64,000 nucleotides of DNA from Faecalibacterium prausnitzii (GCA_004558805.1 SFDE01000003.1:82238-146237), one strand, 5' to 3'; shown: positions 1 through 8,637, counted from the first letter of the stretch. A program made the numbers and translations. The notes: generated by a model from the letters alone, not told the origin.

Positions 1-113
1 TTGCCATGACCACGGAGAGCCTGACCCGAGAGTTTCCTCTGTACACCCCCAGCCTGCTGAATCTGGTCAAGACCAGCGAGACCCACGTGAAGGGTTTGAC
101 CCCCGAAGGGTGA
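1..113 (+). CDS. 3' end of an unidentified gene
   Basis: The reading frame that ends with TGA at 111-113 is open to the left edge of the window and gives 36 residues ending in KGLTPEG. The start lies outside the window. The fragment shows no motif I recognise. It precedes a separate promoter and lipoprotein gene, so it belongs to the preceding transcription unit. Confidence 0.5.
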   Translation, partial: AMTTESLTREFPLYTPSLLNLVKTSETHVKGLTPEG

Positions 114-152
114 CATTCCTGTGAAAATGCTGTAAATTGTGCTCCAAACCCC

Positions 153-181
153 TTGCATCTCACCGGCAGAAACGGTATAAA
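153..181 (+). promoter_or_regulatory. sigma-A-type promoter of the first Tat lipoprotein
   Basis: TTGCAT, a 17-bp spacer and TATAAA lie about 65 bp upstream of the start at 247. Spacing is ideal and both boxes are close to consensus. Confidence 0.6.
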
Positions 182-246
182 CAGGGTAGAGGATTTTGAA
201 AAGCAGATTTTTATCAAGTTTCTAGCTATATAAGGAGGACTATCTG

Positions 247-861
247 ATGTCTACTAAGATCTCTCGCCGCTCTTTCCTGAAGTGCACTGGCGCTTCCATT
301 GCTGCTGTGAGCGCCGCCGGTATGCTGGGCGGCTGCAAGAGCAACGGCAACTCCACCGTGGTGGAAGTCAAGGTGGGCGATAAGGTCAGCAACTGGAACA
401 ATCTGGGTGTCCAGCTGACCAGCCTGTTCAAGCTGACCAGCGACCCCGCACAGGCAGGCTACGAATACATCGGCGTGCTGGTGACGGCGGTGAACCGCTC
501 CAAGAAGGATACCTTTGCCATCGGCGCACAGAACCTTGCGGAGATCAATGCCGCTTACCCCGTGCCCCCGCTGGAGAACGTAGACGCCAACTTTCACGCC
601 CTTGCTGCCGCTTCCACCGATTTTGCCGCCAGCTGCGACGGTCAGAGCGTGGAGTGCGGTGCCAGCATCGCCCTGTACAACAAGAACTCCCAGAGCTTCT
701 CGGATGCTACCAGCCTGCCTCCTCAGGGCAGCGGCTACATCCAGCTGATGCTCATGGTCCCCACCGGCTGGAAGCAGATCAACGTGACCTACATGCCCAC
801 CTTTGTGCAGGACAAGACCATCACCTTCATCATGACCTCTGCCGATGTCACCAAGGCATAA
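247..861 (+). CDS. small twin-arginine lipoprotein
   Basis: 204 residues. The N-terminus reads SRRSFLK, a twin-arginine motif, followed by a hydrophobic stretch and a lipobox LGGC at residues 27-30, so the protein is probably folded before export and then lipid-anchored on the outside of the membrane. AAGGAGGA lies 8 bp before the ATG. The mature part (from about residue 35) is Thr/Ser/Asp rich and looks like a beta-sandwich of the DUF4352/DUF5067 kind seen in other Firmicute surface lipoproteins, but that is a guess from its composition. It resembles the next gene (1024-1575) in signal and size, which suggests related functions; neither function is known. Confidence 0.8.
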   Translation: MSTKISRRSFLKCTGASIAAVSAAGMLGGCKSNGNSTVVEVKVGDKVSNWNNLGVQLTSLFKLTSDPAQAGYEYIGVLVTAVNRSKKDTFAIGAQNLAEINAAYPVPPLENVDANFHALAAASTDFAASCDGQSVECGASIALYNKNSQSFSDATSLPPQGSGYIQLMLMVPTGWKQINVTYMPTFVQDKTITFIMTSADVTKA

Positions 862-940
862 TCGCCTTGAACGGAGCTTGAATTTCGTCTAAATTGTACG
901 TTGCTGCCACAAAATCTTCACAATTATTTTGTGAAAAGCA

Positions 941-969
941 TTGACATTCCGGCGTGGTTCGCCTATTGT
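941..969 (+). promoter_or_regulatory. promoter of the second Tat lipoprotein
   Basis: TTGACA, 17-bp spacer, TATTGT. The perfect -35 box and its position 55 bp before the start at 1024 indicate a separate transcription start for this gene. Confidence 0.6.
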
Positions 970-1023
970 ATAGGTAATGCCCCTTTGGGCATAATTGTGT
1001 TTTGATCCTAAGGAGGAACGAAT

Positions 1024-1575
1024 ATGTCTATGGAATTTTCCCGCCGCTCTTTCCTGAAATATAGTGCCCTTACCGCCGTTGCCGTTGCCGGTTCCGGTCT
1101 GCTGAGCGGCTGCGAGCTGTTTGGCACCAACCAGCCTGTGGGCAAGGCAGGCGACACCCTGTCTCTGGAAGGCGCTCATAAGCTGGAGAACCCGGTCTAC
1201 AACCCCCTGACCAGCACCCTCACCTGCGATCTGACCATCAAGTGCACCAGCACGAACGGTCTGTCCCTGCGTCCGGAGCGCTTTGAAGTTGTGGTGACCT
1301 CCGCCGACGGCAAGACCACCACCACCTACAACCCCCTGGGCACCAAGAACAATGCCGTGAAGCTGACTCAGGCATACGGCGTCATCAACAAGGGCGAGAC
1401 CAAGACCAGCCAGCTGGTTGTGGAAGGCATCACCATCCAGAAGGACGACACCGTTGCCGTCAAGTTCTGGCCCCGCAACTTTGCCACCGTCACCGGCGAC
1501 CCCTATCAGGACATCTACGCCACCTGGGTGCTGCAGAACGCCGCCAAGAAGATCGACACCATTACTACCGTCTGA
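1024..1575 (+). CDS. small twin-arginine lipoprotein
   Basis: 183 residues with SRRSFLKYS followed by a hydrophobic core and lipobox LSGC at about residues 27-30, so a Tat-exported lipoprotein. AAGGAGG precedes the ATG at about 10 bp. The mature domain has alternating hydrophobic and Thr/Lys-rich strands (for example DLTIKCTSTNG and TTTYNPLGTKN) typical of a beta-sandwich. It has its own promoter and is followed by a strong terminator, so it is monocistronic. Function unknown; the paired arrangement with the gene at 247 suggests paralogues or co-functioning surface proteins. Confidence 0.8.
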   Translation: MSMEFSRRSFLKYSALTAVAVAGSGLLSGCELFGTNQPVGKAGDTLSLEGAHKLENPVYNPLTSTLTCDLTIKCTSTNGLSLRPERFEVVVTSADGKTTTTYNPLGTKNNAVKLTQAYGVINKGETKTSQLVVEGITIQKDDTVAVKFWPRNFATVTGDPYQDIYATWVLQNAAKKIDTITTV

Positions 1576-1599
1576 TCTTTTCCACCCGCTGCATACCAA

Positions 1600-1628
1600 G
1601 CCCGCGCCGTACGGCGCGGGCTTTTTGC
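1600..1628 (+). terminator. intrinsic terminator
   Basis: A perfect 11-bp GC-rich palindrome (GCCCGCGCCGT/ACGGCGCGGGC) followed by TTTTT closes the second Tat lipoprotein unit. Confidence 0.9.
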
Positions 1629-1686
1629 ATCCATCTTTCCGGCAATATGCAGCAAGATATCCAAAGTTTTTTAGTTGTTTTGTGCC

Positions 1687-1715
1687 TTGTGCACAGGCAT
1701 ATTTTCCTGTAAAAT
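1687..1715 (+). promoter_or_regulatory. promoter of phosphoribosyltransferase-like gene
   Basis: TTGTGC, 17-bp spacer, TAAAAT, leaving a leader of about 100 nt before the start at 1819 that contains an imperfect GC-rich stem near 1738-1768. Confidence 0.5.
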
Positions 1716-1818
1716 AGAATCATCCAATTGTGCAGGATGCGCAGCGGCACGCCGGGTGCTGCCGCGCTGTTTGTATTTTGCGGCGCTTGCGCCCCACCGG
1801 AAAAGGAGTGTTGCCTGT

Positions 1819-2454
1819 ATGATCAACATGGTCAAACTGCCCACCAAGAAAACCAACCTGTTCCTGCGTGTGGCAAAGGGACATTTTGCCACCAGCCACA
1901 GCCACATCAACTACTACATTGATGTCACCACCCAGAAGTCCCGTCTGTCGGAGGCTAAGGCGGTCGCCAAAGAACTGGTCAGCGCCTATCAGCACAATAC
2001 CATCGTGGATACAGTGCTCTGTCTGGACGGCACGCAGGTCATTGGCACCTGCCTTGCCAACGAGCTGACCAAGGACGGCTTTGCCAACATGAACGCTCAC
2101 CAGACCATCTACGTCATCACCCCGGAATACACCACCGGCAGCCAGATCATCCTGCGGGATAACCTTGCTCCCATGGTCAAGGGCAAGCATGTGCTGATCC
2201 TTGCCGCCTCCCTCACCACCGGCTACACCGTACAGGCAGCCGTGGAGGCGGTGAACTACTACGGCGGCACCGTGGCAGGACTTTCTGCCATTTTTGCCAC
2301 CACCCACGAATGTATGGGCTACGAGGTCACCTCCATTTTTGACCCCTCCAGCCTGCCGGATTACGCCAGCTACGATTCCCGCGACTGCCCCCTGTGCAAG
2401 GCAGGGCAGCGCATCGATGCGCTGGTAAACAGCTTTGGCTACTCGGCGCTGTAA
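1819..2454 (+). CDS. phosphoribosyltransferase-like protein (orotate PRTase-type fold)
   Basis: 211 residues from ATG at 1819, chosen because AAAGGAG sits 11 bp upstream; an earlier in-frame ATG at 1675 lies upstream of the promoter and would add a tail with no signal features. Central segments VDTVLCLDGTQVIGTCLANEL and KHVLILAASLTTGYTVQAAVEAVNYYGGTVAG have the layout of a type I phosphoribosyltransferase, where the second corresponds to the PRPP-binding loop (here LAASLTTGYT in place of the acidic VDDVLTTG). A C-terminal CPLCKAG with two cysteines could bind metal. The altered acidic pair makes the real substrate uncertain; a regulatory or salvage role is possible. Confidence 0.65.
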   Translation: MINMVKLPTKKTNLFLRVAKGHFATSHSHINYYIDVTTQKSRLSEAKAVAKELVSAYQHNTIVDTVLCLDGTQVIGTCLANELTKDGFANMNAHQTIYVITPEYTTGSQIILRDNLAPMVKGKHVLILAASLTTGYTVQAAVEAVNYYGGTVAGLSAIFATTHECMGYEVTSIFDPSSLPDYASYDSRDCPLCKAGQRIDALVNSFGYSAL

Positions 2455-2472
2455 TTTTAACGGAAGATGCCA

Positions 2473-2513
2473 AAAGGCTGCTGCACCCCCGGGGGTGCAG
2501 CAGCCTTTCTTTG
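2473..2513. terminator. bidirectional terminator
   Basis: A perfect 18-bp inverted repeat (AAAGGCTGCTGCACCCCC and its complement, centre at 2490/2491) with A-rich and T-rich flanks lies between two convergent genes and can stop transcription from both sides. Confidence 0.9.
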
Positions 2514-2527
2514 TTATGCTTTGCTTT

Positions 2528-3898
2528 TTACATGGAGATCCAGCCCAGAGCGTTTGCCACGGAGCTGGCAAGGATGATGGCGGCGAACACCGGGCACAGA
2601 TACCGGATCATAAAGTCAAACACCGGCTTGCGGCGGAACCGCTGCCCATCCTGGGTGACTTCCTCTGCGATCTTCTCCACCCCAATGACCCGGGACACCA
2701 GCAGGCAGGTGGCAATTGCCGCCACCGGCATCATCACCGAGTTGGTCAGGAAATCGAAGAAGTCCAAAAACTGCATTCCGAACACCGTGACCTCTGCCAG
2801 AGGACCGTAGCCCAGAGCCGAAAGGCTGCCCAGCGCCACCATGATGCCGGCGATGAGCACCACCGATCGGGTGCGGCTCCAGCCCAGCTCATCCTCAAAG
2901 GTGGACACAGCGCTCTCGGTAAGGGCAATGGAGCTGGTGACCGCCGCAAAGAGCACCAGCACAAAGAACAGCACACCTGCCGCCGTGCCCATGCCCATGC
3001 TGTCAAAGACCTTGGGGATGGTGATGAACATCAATGCAGGACCTGCCTGCAGGGTGTCCGGGTCTCCGCCGGAGAAGGCAAAGACCGCCGGGATGATCAT
3101 CAGACCTGCCATAATGGCAATGGCAGTATCAAAGATCTCCACGTTCTCGGTGGATTCCTCAATGGAGACGTCCTTTTTCATGTAGGAGCCAAAGGTGACC
3201 AGAATGCCCATGGCGATGGACAGGGAATAGAACATCTGTCCCATTGCCGTCACCACCGTCATCCAGGAAAAGTTTGCGGGGTTGGGCACCAGAAAATACT
3301 TTACGCCTGCCAGAGCGCCGGGGCGGGTCATCGAGTAGCCTGCAATGACCACCGACAGCACCACCAGCACCGGCATCATCACCTTGGACACCCGCTCCAC
3401 GCCGTTGCGGACACCGGCAAAGATGATGCCCAGAGTGATCACAGTAAACAGCAAGAAAGACAGCTCCGGCAGCAGACCGTTGCTGATAAAGGCGGAGAAA
3501 TAGCCGTCTGCCGCCAGCGCACTGCCCCTGCCGCAGAGGTACTCTGCAAGGTAGTGCACCACCCAGCCGCCAATGACCGAGTAGTAGGGCACGATGAGAA
3601 TGGGGATGATGGCGTTGATCCAGCCGCCCAACCGGAGACCCTTGCCCTTGCCAAAGGTGCCGTAGGCGCTCACCGGGCTTTTGCGGGTCATGCGTCCCAG
3701 AGCAGTCTCTGCCACGATCATGGTGTAGCCAAAGGTGACTGCCAGCAGGATATAGACCAGCAGAAAGATGCCGCCGCCGTACTTTGCCGCCAGATAGGGG
3801 AACCGCCAGATGTTGCCCAGACCCACTGAGGCACCGGCGGCAGACAGCACGAACCCGATCTTACCGGAGAACGCACTGCGCTTGTGCTGTTGTTCCAT
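2528..3898 (-). CDS. sodium-dependent amino acid/neurotransmitter symporter (NSS/SNF family)
   Basis: 456 residues from the ATG at 3898 (AGAGGAAA 7 bp upstream). The N-terminus carries the family hallmark SAAGASVGLGNIWRFPYLAAKYGGG, which forms the unwound helix 1 with the sodium and substrate sites in LeuT-like proteins. About 11 hydrophobic segments follow, which is usual for prokaryotic NSS members. It is expected to import an amino acid with Na+. It stands alone between a convergent gene and the MATE gene and has its own promoter candidate at 3955-3984. The substrate cannot be read from the sequence. Confidence 0.9.
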   Translation of the reverse strand: MEQQHKRSAFSGKIGFVLSAAGASVGLGNIWRFPYLAAKYGGGIFLLVYILLAVTFGYTMIVAETALGRMTRKSPVSAYGTFGKGKGLRLGGWINAIIPILIVPYYSVIGGWVVHYLAEYLCGRGSALAADGYFSAFISNGLLPELSFLLFTVITLGIIFAGVRNGVERVSKVMMPVLVVLSVVIAGYSMTRPGALAGVKYFLVPNPANFSWMTVVTAMGQMFYSLSIAMGILVTFGSYMKKDVSIEESTENVEIFDTAIAIMAGLMIIPAVFAFSGGDPDTLQAGPALMFITIPKVFDSMGMGTAAGVLFFVLVLFAAVTSSIALTESAVSTFEDELGWSRTRSVVLIAGIMVALGSLSALGYGPLAEVTVFGMQFLDFFDFLTNSVMMPVAAIATCLLVSRVIGVEKIAEEVTQDGQRFRRKPVFDFMIRYLCPVFAAIILASSVANALGWISM

Positions 3899-3954
3899 AA
3901 TAATTTCCTCTTTTCCTTTTCTAAACAACGATCCCTGTAAAAAAGATCAGGGTA

Positions 3955-3984
3955 AGTGTACCACAGTTGCCCCGGGCTTTGCAA
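3955..3984 (-). promoter_or_regulatory. promoter candidate for the NSS symporter
   Basis: On the minus strand: TTGCAA, 18-bp spacer, TACACT, about 55 bp before the start. Confidence 0.4.
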
Positions 3985-4002
3985 CCGACCCGCCTTATAG
4001 TT

Positions 4003-5373
4003 TTACTTCCGGGGGAACACAAAGGGATCGCGGCGGTACACCGCCACCAGATACAGCGTCATAAAGCACCAGACCACCGGCTCGCAGAGGATCACTGCAT
4101 CGTAGGCGAACCGGGGGATGAACACCAGCACAAAAAGGATCTTGCCCACCAGCTCAATGACGCTGGAAAACAGAGGCAGGATCTTTTCCCCAAGACTCTG
4201 CAAAGCGTAGCGGGTGGACAGCAGCACCCCCAGCACCGCATAGAAGGGGGCGTTCCACCGCAGGTAGCGGGCACCGTTTTCCAGCACCACCGGTTCCACC
4301 GAGCCGGAGACCAGCCGCACCATCCACTCCGCCCCCACATTCATCAGCAGCACCGAGGCGACCGTCACCACCACCGAATAGATCCACACCTCCCGCATGC
4401 CCCGGCGGATCCGCTGGGGCTGCCGTGCCCCGTAGTTCTGGGACACAAAGGTAGACGCCGCATTTGCCATGGCGATAAGGGGCATATCCGTAAAGGCAAA
4501 CAGCTTCCGGGCGGCGGTGTGTCCCGCAATGGTCAGGGTGCCCAGACCGTTGATGCCGTACTGCAGCACCACCGACCCGGCGGACACGATGCTGCTCATA
4601 AGCCCCATGGAGATGCTCTGGCTGAACAGGTCCCAGTACAGCTTGCCGCTCACCGCAAAATGCCGGCGCTCCGGCAAAAGGATCCGGACCCGTGCCGCCA
4701 CATACAGCACGCACAGCACCACCGACACCCCCTGCGCAAGGACCGTGGCGACTGCCGCACCCTTTACCCCCATGCCGAGCTCTGCAATGAACCACAGGTC
4801 CAGCACCACGTTCAGCGCCGAGCTGATGAGCAGGAACACCAGCGGCATCACGCTGTTGCCGATGGCACGCAGCAGCCCGGCGCACAGGTTGTAGGCAAAC
4901 ATCACAAGGACCCCAAGGTCAATGACGATGATGTAGCCGTAGGCATCCTCCAGGATCTCCGCCGGGGTATCCAGTAGCTCCAGCAGGGGACGCAGTCCAA
5001 AAAAGCCCGCAGCGGTGATCACCAGCGAGGCAATAAGCCCGATGACCAGCGACCCTGCCACCGTCTTTTTCAGCAGGTCCTCGTCCTGCGCCCCGTAGGC
5101 ACGGGCTGCAACGATCGCCAGACCGTTGCCGATGCCCAAGCCAAAGCCTACCAGCAGCTCGTAGATGGCGCCGCAGGAGCCAATGGCGGCAAGGGCGGTA
5201 TCCCCCAGCACATTGCCCACGATCATGGTATCCACCGTGTTGTACAGCTGCTGGAACAGGCTGGAAACAAGGATGGGCAGCATGAACAGCACCAGACTCT
5301 TAAAGATGGGACCGTGCATCAGGTCCACATTCATGCGAAAAGGTCCTTTCTTGCGGGACAGGGTTTGGGTCAT
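4003..5373 (-). CDS. MATE family multidrug/metabolite exporter
   Basis: 456 residues with about 12 membrane segments in two similar halves. The N-terminal stretch GPIFKSLVLFMLPILVSSLFQQLYNTVDTMIVG is the classic MATE opening, and GLGIGNGLAIVAARAYGAQ and the matching NYGARQPQRIR in the second half correspond to the conserved loops. AGGAGGAACCCT precedes the ATG at 5373. It probably uses a Na+ or H+ gradient to export cationic compounds. It follows a terminator-like hairpin after the his operon, so it is likely expressed separately. Confidence 0.93.
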   Translation of the reverse strand: MTQTLSRKKGPFRMNVDLMHGPIFKSLVLFMLPILVSSLFQQLYNTVDTMIVGNVLGDTALAAIGSCGAIYELLVGFGLGIGNGLAIVAARAYGAQDEDLLKKTVAGSLVIGLIASLVITAAGFFGLRPLLELLDTPAEILEDAYGYIIVIDLGVLVMFAYNLCAGLLRAIGNSVMPLVFLLISSALNVVLDLWFIAELGMGVKGAAVATVLAQGVSVVLCVLYVAARVRILLPERRHFAVSGKLYWDLFSQSISMGLMSSIVSAGSVVLQYGINGLGTLTIAGHTAARKLFAFTDMPLIAMANAASTFVSQNYGARQPQRIRRGMREVWIYSVVVTVASVLLMNVGAEWMVRLVSGSVEPVVLENGARYLRWNAPFYAVLGVLLSTRYALQSLGEKILPLFSSVIELVGKILFVLVFIPRFAYDAVILCEPVVWCFMTLYLVAVYRRDPFVFPRK

Positions 5374-5408
5374 AGGGTTCCTCCTGATCTTTCTTTTTCC
5401 ACAAAAGG

Positions 5409-5443
5409 ACCCTCCCCGGCGGCAAAATGCCCCGGAGAGGGTC
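5409..5443 (-). terminator. terminator of the histidine operon
   Basis: A 12-bp stem with one mismatch (GACCCTCTCCGG/CCGGGGAGGGTC read on the minus strand) lies just beyond the last his gene and is followed by a short T-rich stretch. Confidence 0.55.
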
Positions 5444-5472
5444 GTGTTCTATAATGGTCTTTTCCGTTGGTA

Positions 5473-6297
5473 TCACAGCTGCTGGGTCTCAAAGCCGCTG
5501 CCGGTGAGCACCTCCACGTTGCCAAAGCCTGCTGCCCGGATGGCGGCAGCAGCTTCGTCAAAGCCGTAGGTCAGGGCGGCGGTCTCGTGGGCGTCGGCGG
5601 TGATGATCACCTTGCCGCCCATACGGCACCACTGCTCCAGCAGCCATGCCCCGGGGTAGAAATCCTTCCGGTAGCCCCGGTACACCCCTCCGGTGTTTAC
5701 CTCCAGCAGGCAGCCGTTGTCTCTTGCCGCCTCCAGCGCCTTCAAAGCAGCGGCACGGTAGCGGGGGGACTCCTCATCAAAAAAGCTGCCGTCGCCGTTC
5801 AGCTTTTTGATCAGGTCCATGTGCGCCAGAATATCCGGCTTCCGGGCAGCCATAGTCTCCACCTGAGCAAAATACTCTTCCACTGCCCCAAGGGGATCTC
5901 CGTCAAAGTCCTGCCGGATGCAGTCCCACAGATCCTCGGAGCGAAAATCCACCTCGTAATATCTGCCGGTATTTTTACCGTGGAGATAGTGGGTGCTGCC
6001 GATCCAGTAGTCGTAGCCTGCCGGGCGCTCCCCGCTGAGCAGGTCCCACTCGATGCCGCAGAGGATATCCACCTTGCCCCGGTACTCCATTTTGAGCCGG
6101 GCAATGGTCGCCCGGTACTGGGCAGTGCGGCTGGGGCTCATGCAGTATTCCCGGTCCTGGGAGGTGTAGCTGTGCCCGGTAAAACCCAGGGTGGTCAGCC
6201 CCTGAGCACACGCCGCAGACGCCATCTCCTGCAGGGTGTTTTTGCCGTCGCAGAGGGTGGAGTGGCAATGGACGCTGGACTTTTTATACTCTGCCAT
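5473..6297 (-). CDS. hisK: histidinol-phosphatase, PHP family (HisK type)
   Basis: 274 residues. The start KKSSVHCHSTLCDGKNTLQEMA carries the PHP-domain HxH metal motif; further ligands are seen in LGFTGHSYT, CGIEWDL, DILAHMDLIKKL and the C-terminal ITADAHE. This is the trinuclear-metal phosphatase that turns L-histidinol phosphate into L-histidinol, the step before HisD. Only 6 bp separate it from hisIE, so it is the last gene of the operon. The presence of this enzyme explains why hisB here is the short dehydratase-only form. Confidence 0.92.
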   Translation of the reverse strand: MAEYKKSSVHCHSTLCDGKNTLQEMASAACAQGLTTLGFTGHSYTSQDREYCMSPSRTAQYRATIARLKMEYRGKVDILCGIEWDLLSGERPAGYDYWIGSTHYLHGKNTGRYYEVDFRSEDLWDCIRQDFDGDPLGAVEEYFAQVETMAARKPDILAHMDLIKKLNGDGSFFDEESPRYRAAALKALEAARDNGCLLEVNTGGVYRGYRKDFYPGAWLLEQWCRMGGKVIITADAHETAALTYGFDEAAAAIRAAGFGNVEVLTGSGFETQQL

Positions 6298-6303
6298 GGA
6301 GCC

Positions 6304-6939
6304 TCACTGCATCCTTTCCTGCTTGACCTTGTGGTCGATGACGTGGCGTTTTTCCAGCTCACGGGTCACATCCTCCACCGTGATGCCGGCGCTGACCATC
6401 AGCACCAGGACATGGTAGGCAAGGTCGCTGATCTCGTAGACCGTCTCTGCCTTGTCCTCTTTTTCGCCGGCAATGATGACCTCGGTGCACTCTTCGCCCA
6501 CCTTTTTCAGGATCTTTTCCTTACCCTTTTCAAACAGGTAGGTGGTGTAGCTGCCCTCCTGCGGATGGGTGCGGCGTCCCCGGATCAGCTCGTACAGTCC
6601 CTGCCAGCTGAACTGCTTCAGCTCCGGGGAAACATACACCGGGTTGAAAAAGCAGCTCTCTGCGCCGGTGTGGCAGGCGGGACCGTCCTTTACCACCTCC
6701 ACCACCAGCGCATCGGCATCGCAGTCGGCGGTGATGGACACCACCCGCTGCACATTGCCGCTGGTCTCGCCCTTGCGCCAGATCTCCTGACGGCTGCGGC
6801 TCCAGAACACGGTGCGTCCCTCCGCAATGGTCAGTGCCAGCGTCTCGGCGTTCATATAGGCAAGGGTCAGCACCTCTTTGGTGTAGTGATCCTGCACGAT
6901 GGCAGGGATCAGACCTTTTTCGTCATACTTCAGTTCCAT
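6304..6939 (-). CDS. hisIE: bifunctional phosphoribosyl-AMP cyclohydrolase / phosphoribosyl-ATP pyrophosphatase
   Basis: 211 residues from ATG at 6939 with GGGAGGGAGAA upstream. The N-terminal HisI half (about 1-105) shows VLTLAYMNAETLALT, FWSRSRQEIWRKGETSGN, the metal-binding DCDADALVV and ACHTGAESCFF. The C-terminal HisE half (about 115-211) shows SYTTYLFEKGKEKILKKVGEECTEVIIA and a helical YEISDLAYHVLVLM, the MazG-like fold. Together they carry out steps 2 and 3 of histidine synthesis. A good promoter in the 140-bp spacer upstream (6974-7002) suggests it can be expressed apart from the upstream genes. Confidence 0.95.
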   Translation of the reverse strand: MELKYDEKGLIPAIVQDHYTKEVLTLAYMNAETLALTIAEGRTVFWSRSRQEIWRKGETSGNVQRVVSITADCDADALVVEVVKDGPACHTGAESCFFNPVYVSPELKQFSWQGLYELIRGRRTHPQEGSYTTYLFEKGKEKILKKVGEECTEVIIAGEKEDKAETVYEISDLAYHVLVLMVSAGITVEDVTRELEKRHVIDHKVKQERMQ

Positions 6940-6973
6940 AACGGTTCTCCCTCCCCGGACGGGGATAATGTGT

Positions 6974-7002
6974 ATTTTATCGTATTTAAGAAAAAAACGC
7001 AA
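6974..7002 (-). promoter_or_regulatory. internal promoter before hisIE
   Basis: TTGCGT, 17-bp spacer, TAAAAT on the minus strand, 35 bp before the hisIE start and inside an AT-rich island of the spacer. A hairpin with CTTTTGC/GCAAAAG arms lies upstream of it, just after hisF. Confidence 0.5.
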
Positions 7003-7079
7003 TACATTTGTGATTTTTCATAGAAATCAACTTTTGCGGCTTGCCCCGAGGCAAAAGCCTTCATCCGGAAAGCGGACTT

Positions 7080-7835
7080 TTACAGCCGCATCTCCACCCC
7101 GTTGGCGTTCAGGTACTCTTTCAGCTCCCGGATGGTCAGCAGCTTCTGGTGGAAGATGCCCGCCGCCAGCCCGGCGTCGATGCCCTTGTGGCGGAACAGC
7201 TCCAGAAAGTCCTCTTTTTTGCCGGCACCGCCGCTGGCAATGATGGGCACATTCACCCGTGCCGCCACGGCGTCCAGCATCTCCAGATCAAAGCCGCTGC
7301 GGACGCCGTCGGTGTCGATGCTGTTGAGGCAGATCTCTCCGGCACCGTGGTCTGCACACCAGCCGATCCATTCCAGCGCATCCCTGCCGGTGTCCTCCCG
7401 TCCGCCTTTGGCAAAGACCCGGAACTGCCCGTTCACCCGCTTTACGTCCGCCGAGAGCACCACGCACTGGTTGCCGTAGCGCTGCGCCGCCGCCGGGATG
7501 AGACCGGGGTCCTTCAGGGCACCGGAGTTGACGCTGACCTTGTCGGCGCCGCATTTCAGCACCCGGTCAAAGTCCTCCAGCGTGTTGATGCCGCCTCCCA
7601 CGGTCAGGGGGATAAAGATCTCCCCGGCGACCCGGCTAAGGATGTCGGTAAAGAGGGCACGTCCCTCAAAGCTGGCGGTGATGTCGTAGAACACCAGCTC
7701 GTCAGCACCGGCGGCGTTGTACATCCGTGCCATCTCCACCGGGTCCGCCACGTCCCGGATGCCCTCAAAATTGGTTCCCTTGACCACCCGTCCGCTGCGG
7801 ACGTCCAGACAGGGGATAATGCGTTTTGTGATCAT
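7080..7835 (-). CDS. hisF: imidazole glycerol phosphate synthase subunit HisF
   Basis: 251 residues from ATG at 7835 (AAAGGGGG upstream); a longer frame reading back into hisA is an overlap artefact. MITKRIIPCLDVRSGRVVKG holds the catalytic Asp of the first half-barrel, and ADKVSVNSGA, SADVKRVNG, LNSIDTDGVRSGFD and PIIASGGAGKKED complete the phosphate-binding (beta-alpha)8 barrel. It closes the imidazole ring with ammonia supplied by HisH and releases AICAR. Sixteen bp after hisA. Confidence 0.96.
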   Translation of the reverse strand: MITKRIIPCLDVRSGRVVKGTNFEGIRDVADPVEMARMYNAAGADELVFYDITASFEGRALFTDILSRVAGEIFIPLTVGGGINTLEDFDRVLKCGADKVSVNSGALKDPGLIPAAAQRYGNQCVVLSADVKRVNGQFRVFAKGGREDTGRDALEWIGWCADHGAGEICLNSIDTDGVRSGFDLEMLDAVAARVNVPIIASGGAGKKEDFLELFRHKGIDAGLAAGIFHQKLLTIRELKEYLNANGVEMRL

Positions 7836-7851
7836 CTGCGGTCCCCCTTTG

Positions 7852-8571
7852 TTACGGCTGCACCAGCTGCACGCAGCGTGCCAGGTCCAGCGCCCCGGTG
7901 TACAGGCTCTTGCCAAGGATCGCTGCTGCGACCCCCATTTGCTGCAATTCCAGCAGCTCTGCCTCGGTGGAGATGCCGCCGCTGGCGGTAAACGCCACCT
8001 GCGGCAGCTGCGCAGCAAGCTGGCGGTACAGTGCCAGATTGGTGCCCTGCATCGCCCCGTCACAGGCAATGTCGGTGTAGATGATGGCAGTGCAGCCTGC
8101 ATCGGCAAGCCGCCTGCAGAAGTCCACGCCCTTCTGGTCGCTGACCTCCTTCCAGCCGTGGATCGCCACATAGCCGTCTTTTGCATCCACGCCTACGGCA
8201 ATACGGTCTCCGTACTGCCGCAGCATCCGTGCGGCAAAGTCAAAATCCGTCACCGCCACGCTGCCAAGGATGCAGCGCCCCACCCCCAGCGAGAGGTATT
8301 TTTCGACCCGCTCCTGGGTGCGGATGCCGCCCCCCACCTCGATGTACAGCCCGCCCTGCTTTGCCAGAGCGGCAATGGTATCGTAGTTGGAAAGGGTGCC
8401 GTCCTTTGCCCCGTCCAGATCCACCACATGAAGATTTTTTGCCCCTGCGGCAAGAAACTCTCTTGCCTGTCCGCAGGGGTCCTGCCCGTAGACGGTCATG
8501 CGGTCATAGTCGCCCTGGGTCAGCCGCACCACCTGCCCGCTGCGCAGATCAATTGCCGGAAATAGCTGCAT
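7852..8571 (-). CDS. hisA: phosphoribosylformimino-5-aminoimidazole carboxamide ribotide isomerase
   Basis: 239 residues with AAAGGAGG before the start. LFPAIDLRSGQVVRLTQGDY has the catalytic first Asp, LHVVDLDGAKDG and YIEVGGGIRTQE the phosphate site, and IIYTDIACDGAMQGTN the second catalytic Asp of the second half-barrel. It catalyses the Amadori isomerisation of ProFAR to PRFAR, the substrate of HisF-HisH. It is separated from hisH by a 72-bp spacer with a small palindromic repeat. Confidence 0.96.
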   Translation of the reverse strand: MQLFPAIDLRSGQVVRLTQGDYDRMTVYGQDPCGQAREFLAAGAKNLHVVDLDGAKDGTLSNYDTIAALAKQGGLYIEVGGGIRTQERVEKYLSLGVGRCILGSVAVTDFDFAARMLRQYGDRIAVGVDAKDGYVAIHGWKEVSDQKGVDFCRRLADAGCTAIIYTDIACDGAMQGTNLALYRQLAAQLPQVAFTASGGISTEAELLELQQMGVAAAILGKSLYTGALDLARCVQLVQP

Positions 8572-8591
8572 TGTTGGTCCTCCTTTATGGG

Positions 8592-8637
8592 GGAACAGAC
8601 CCTCTCAGACTGTCACCAAAGGTGACTGAAAGGGCGA
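8592..8637. repeat. short palindromic intergenic repeat
   Basis: An imperfect hairpin with the arms CCCTCTCAG...TGTCACC and GGTGACTGAAAGGG occupies the hisH-hisA spacer. It resembles the half-units of the larger palindromic repeats found elsewhere in this window. Confidence 0.5.

Noticed and set aside
1675..1818. N-terminal extension of the phosphoribosyltransferase-like protein
   Set aside because: A promoter at 1687-1715 and a ribosome-binding site before 1819 place the start at 1819.
2435..3829. Long plus-strand frame rich in His and Gln opposite the NSS symporter
   Set aside because: It is the antisense shadow of a clear membrane-protein gene; high GC at third positions opens such frames throughout the window.
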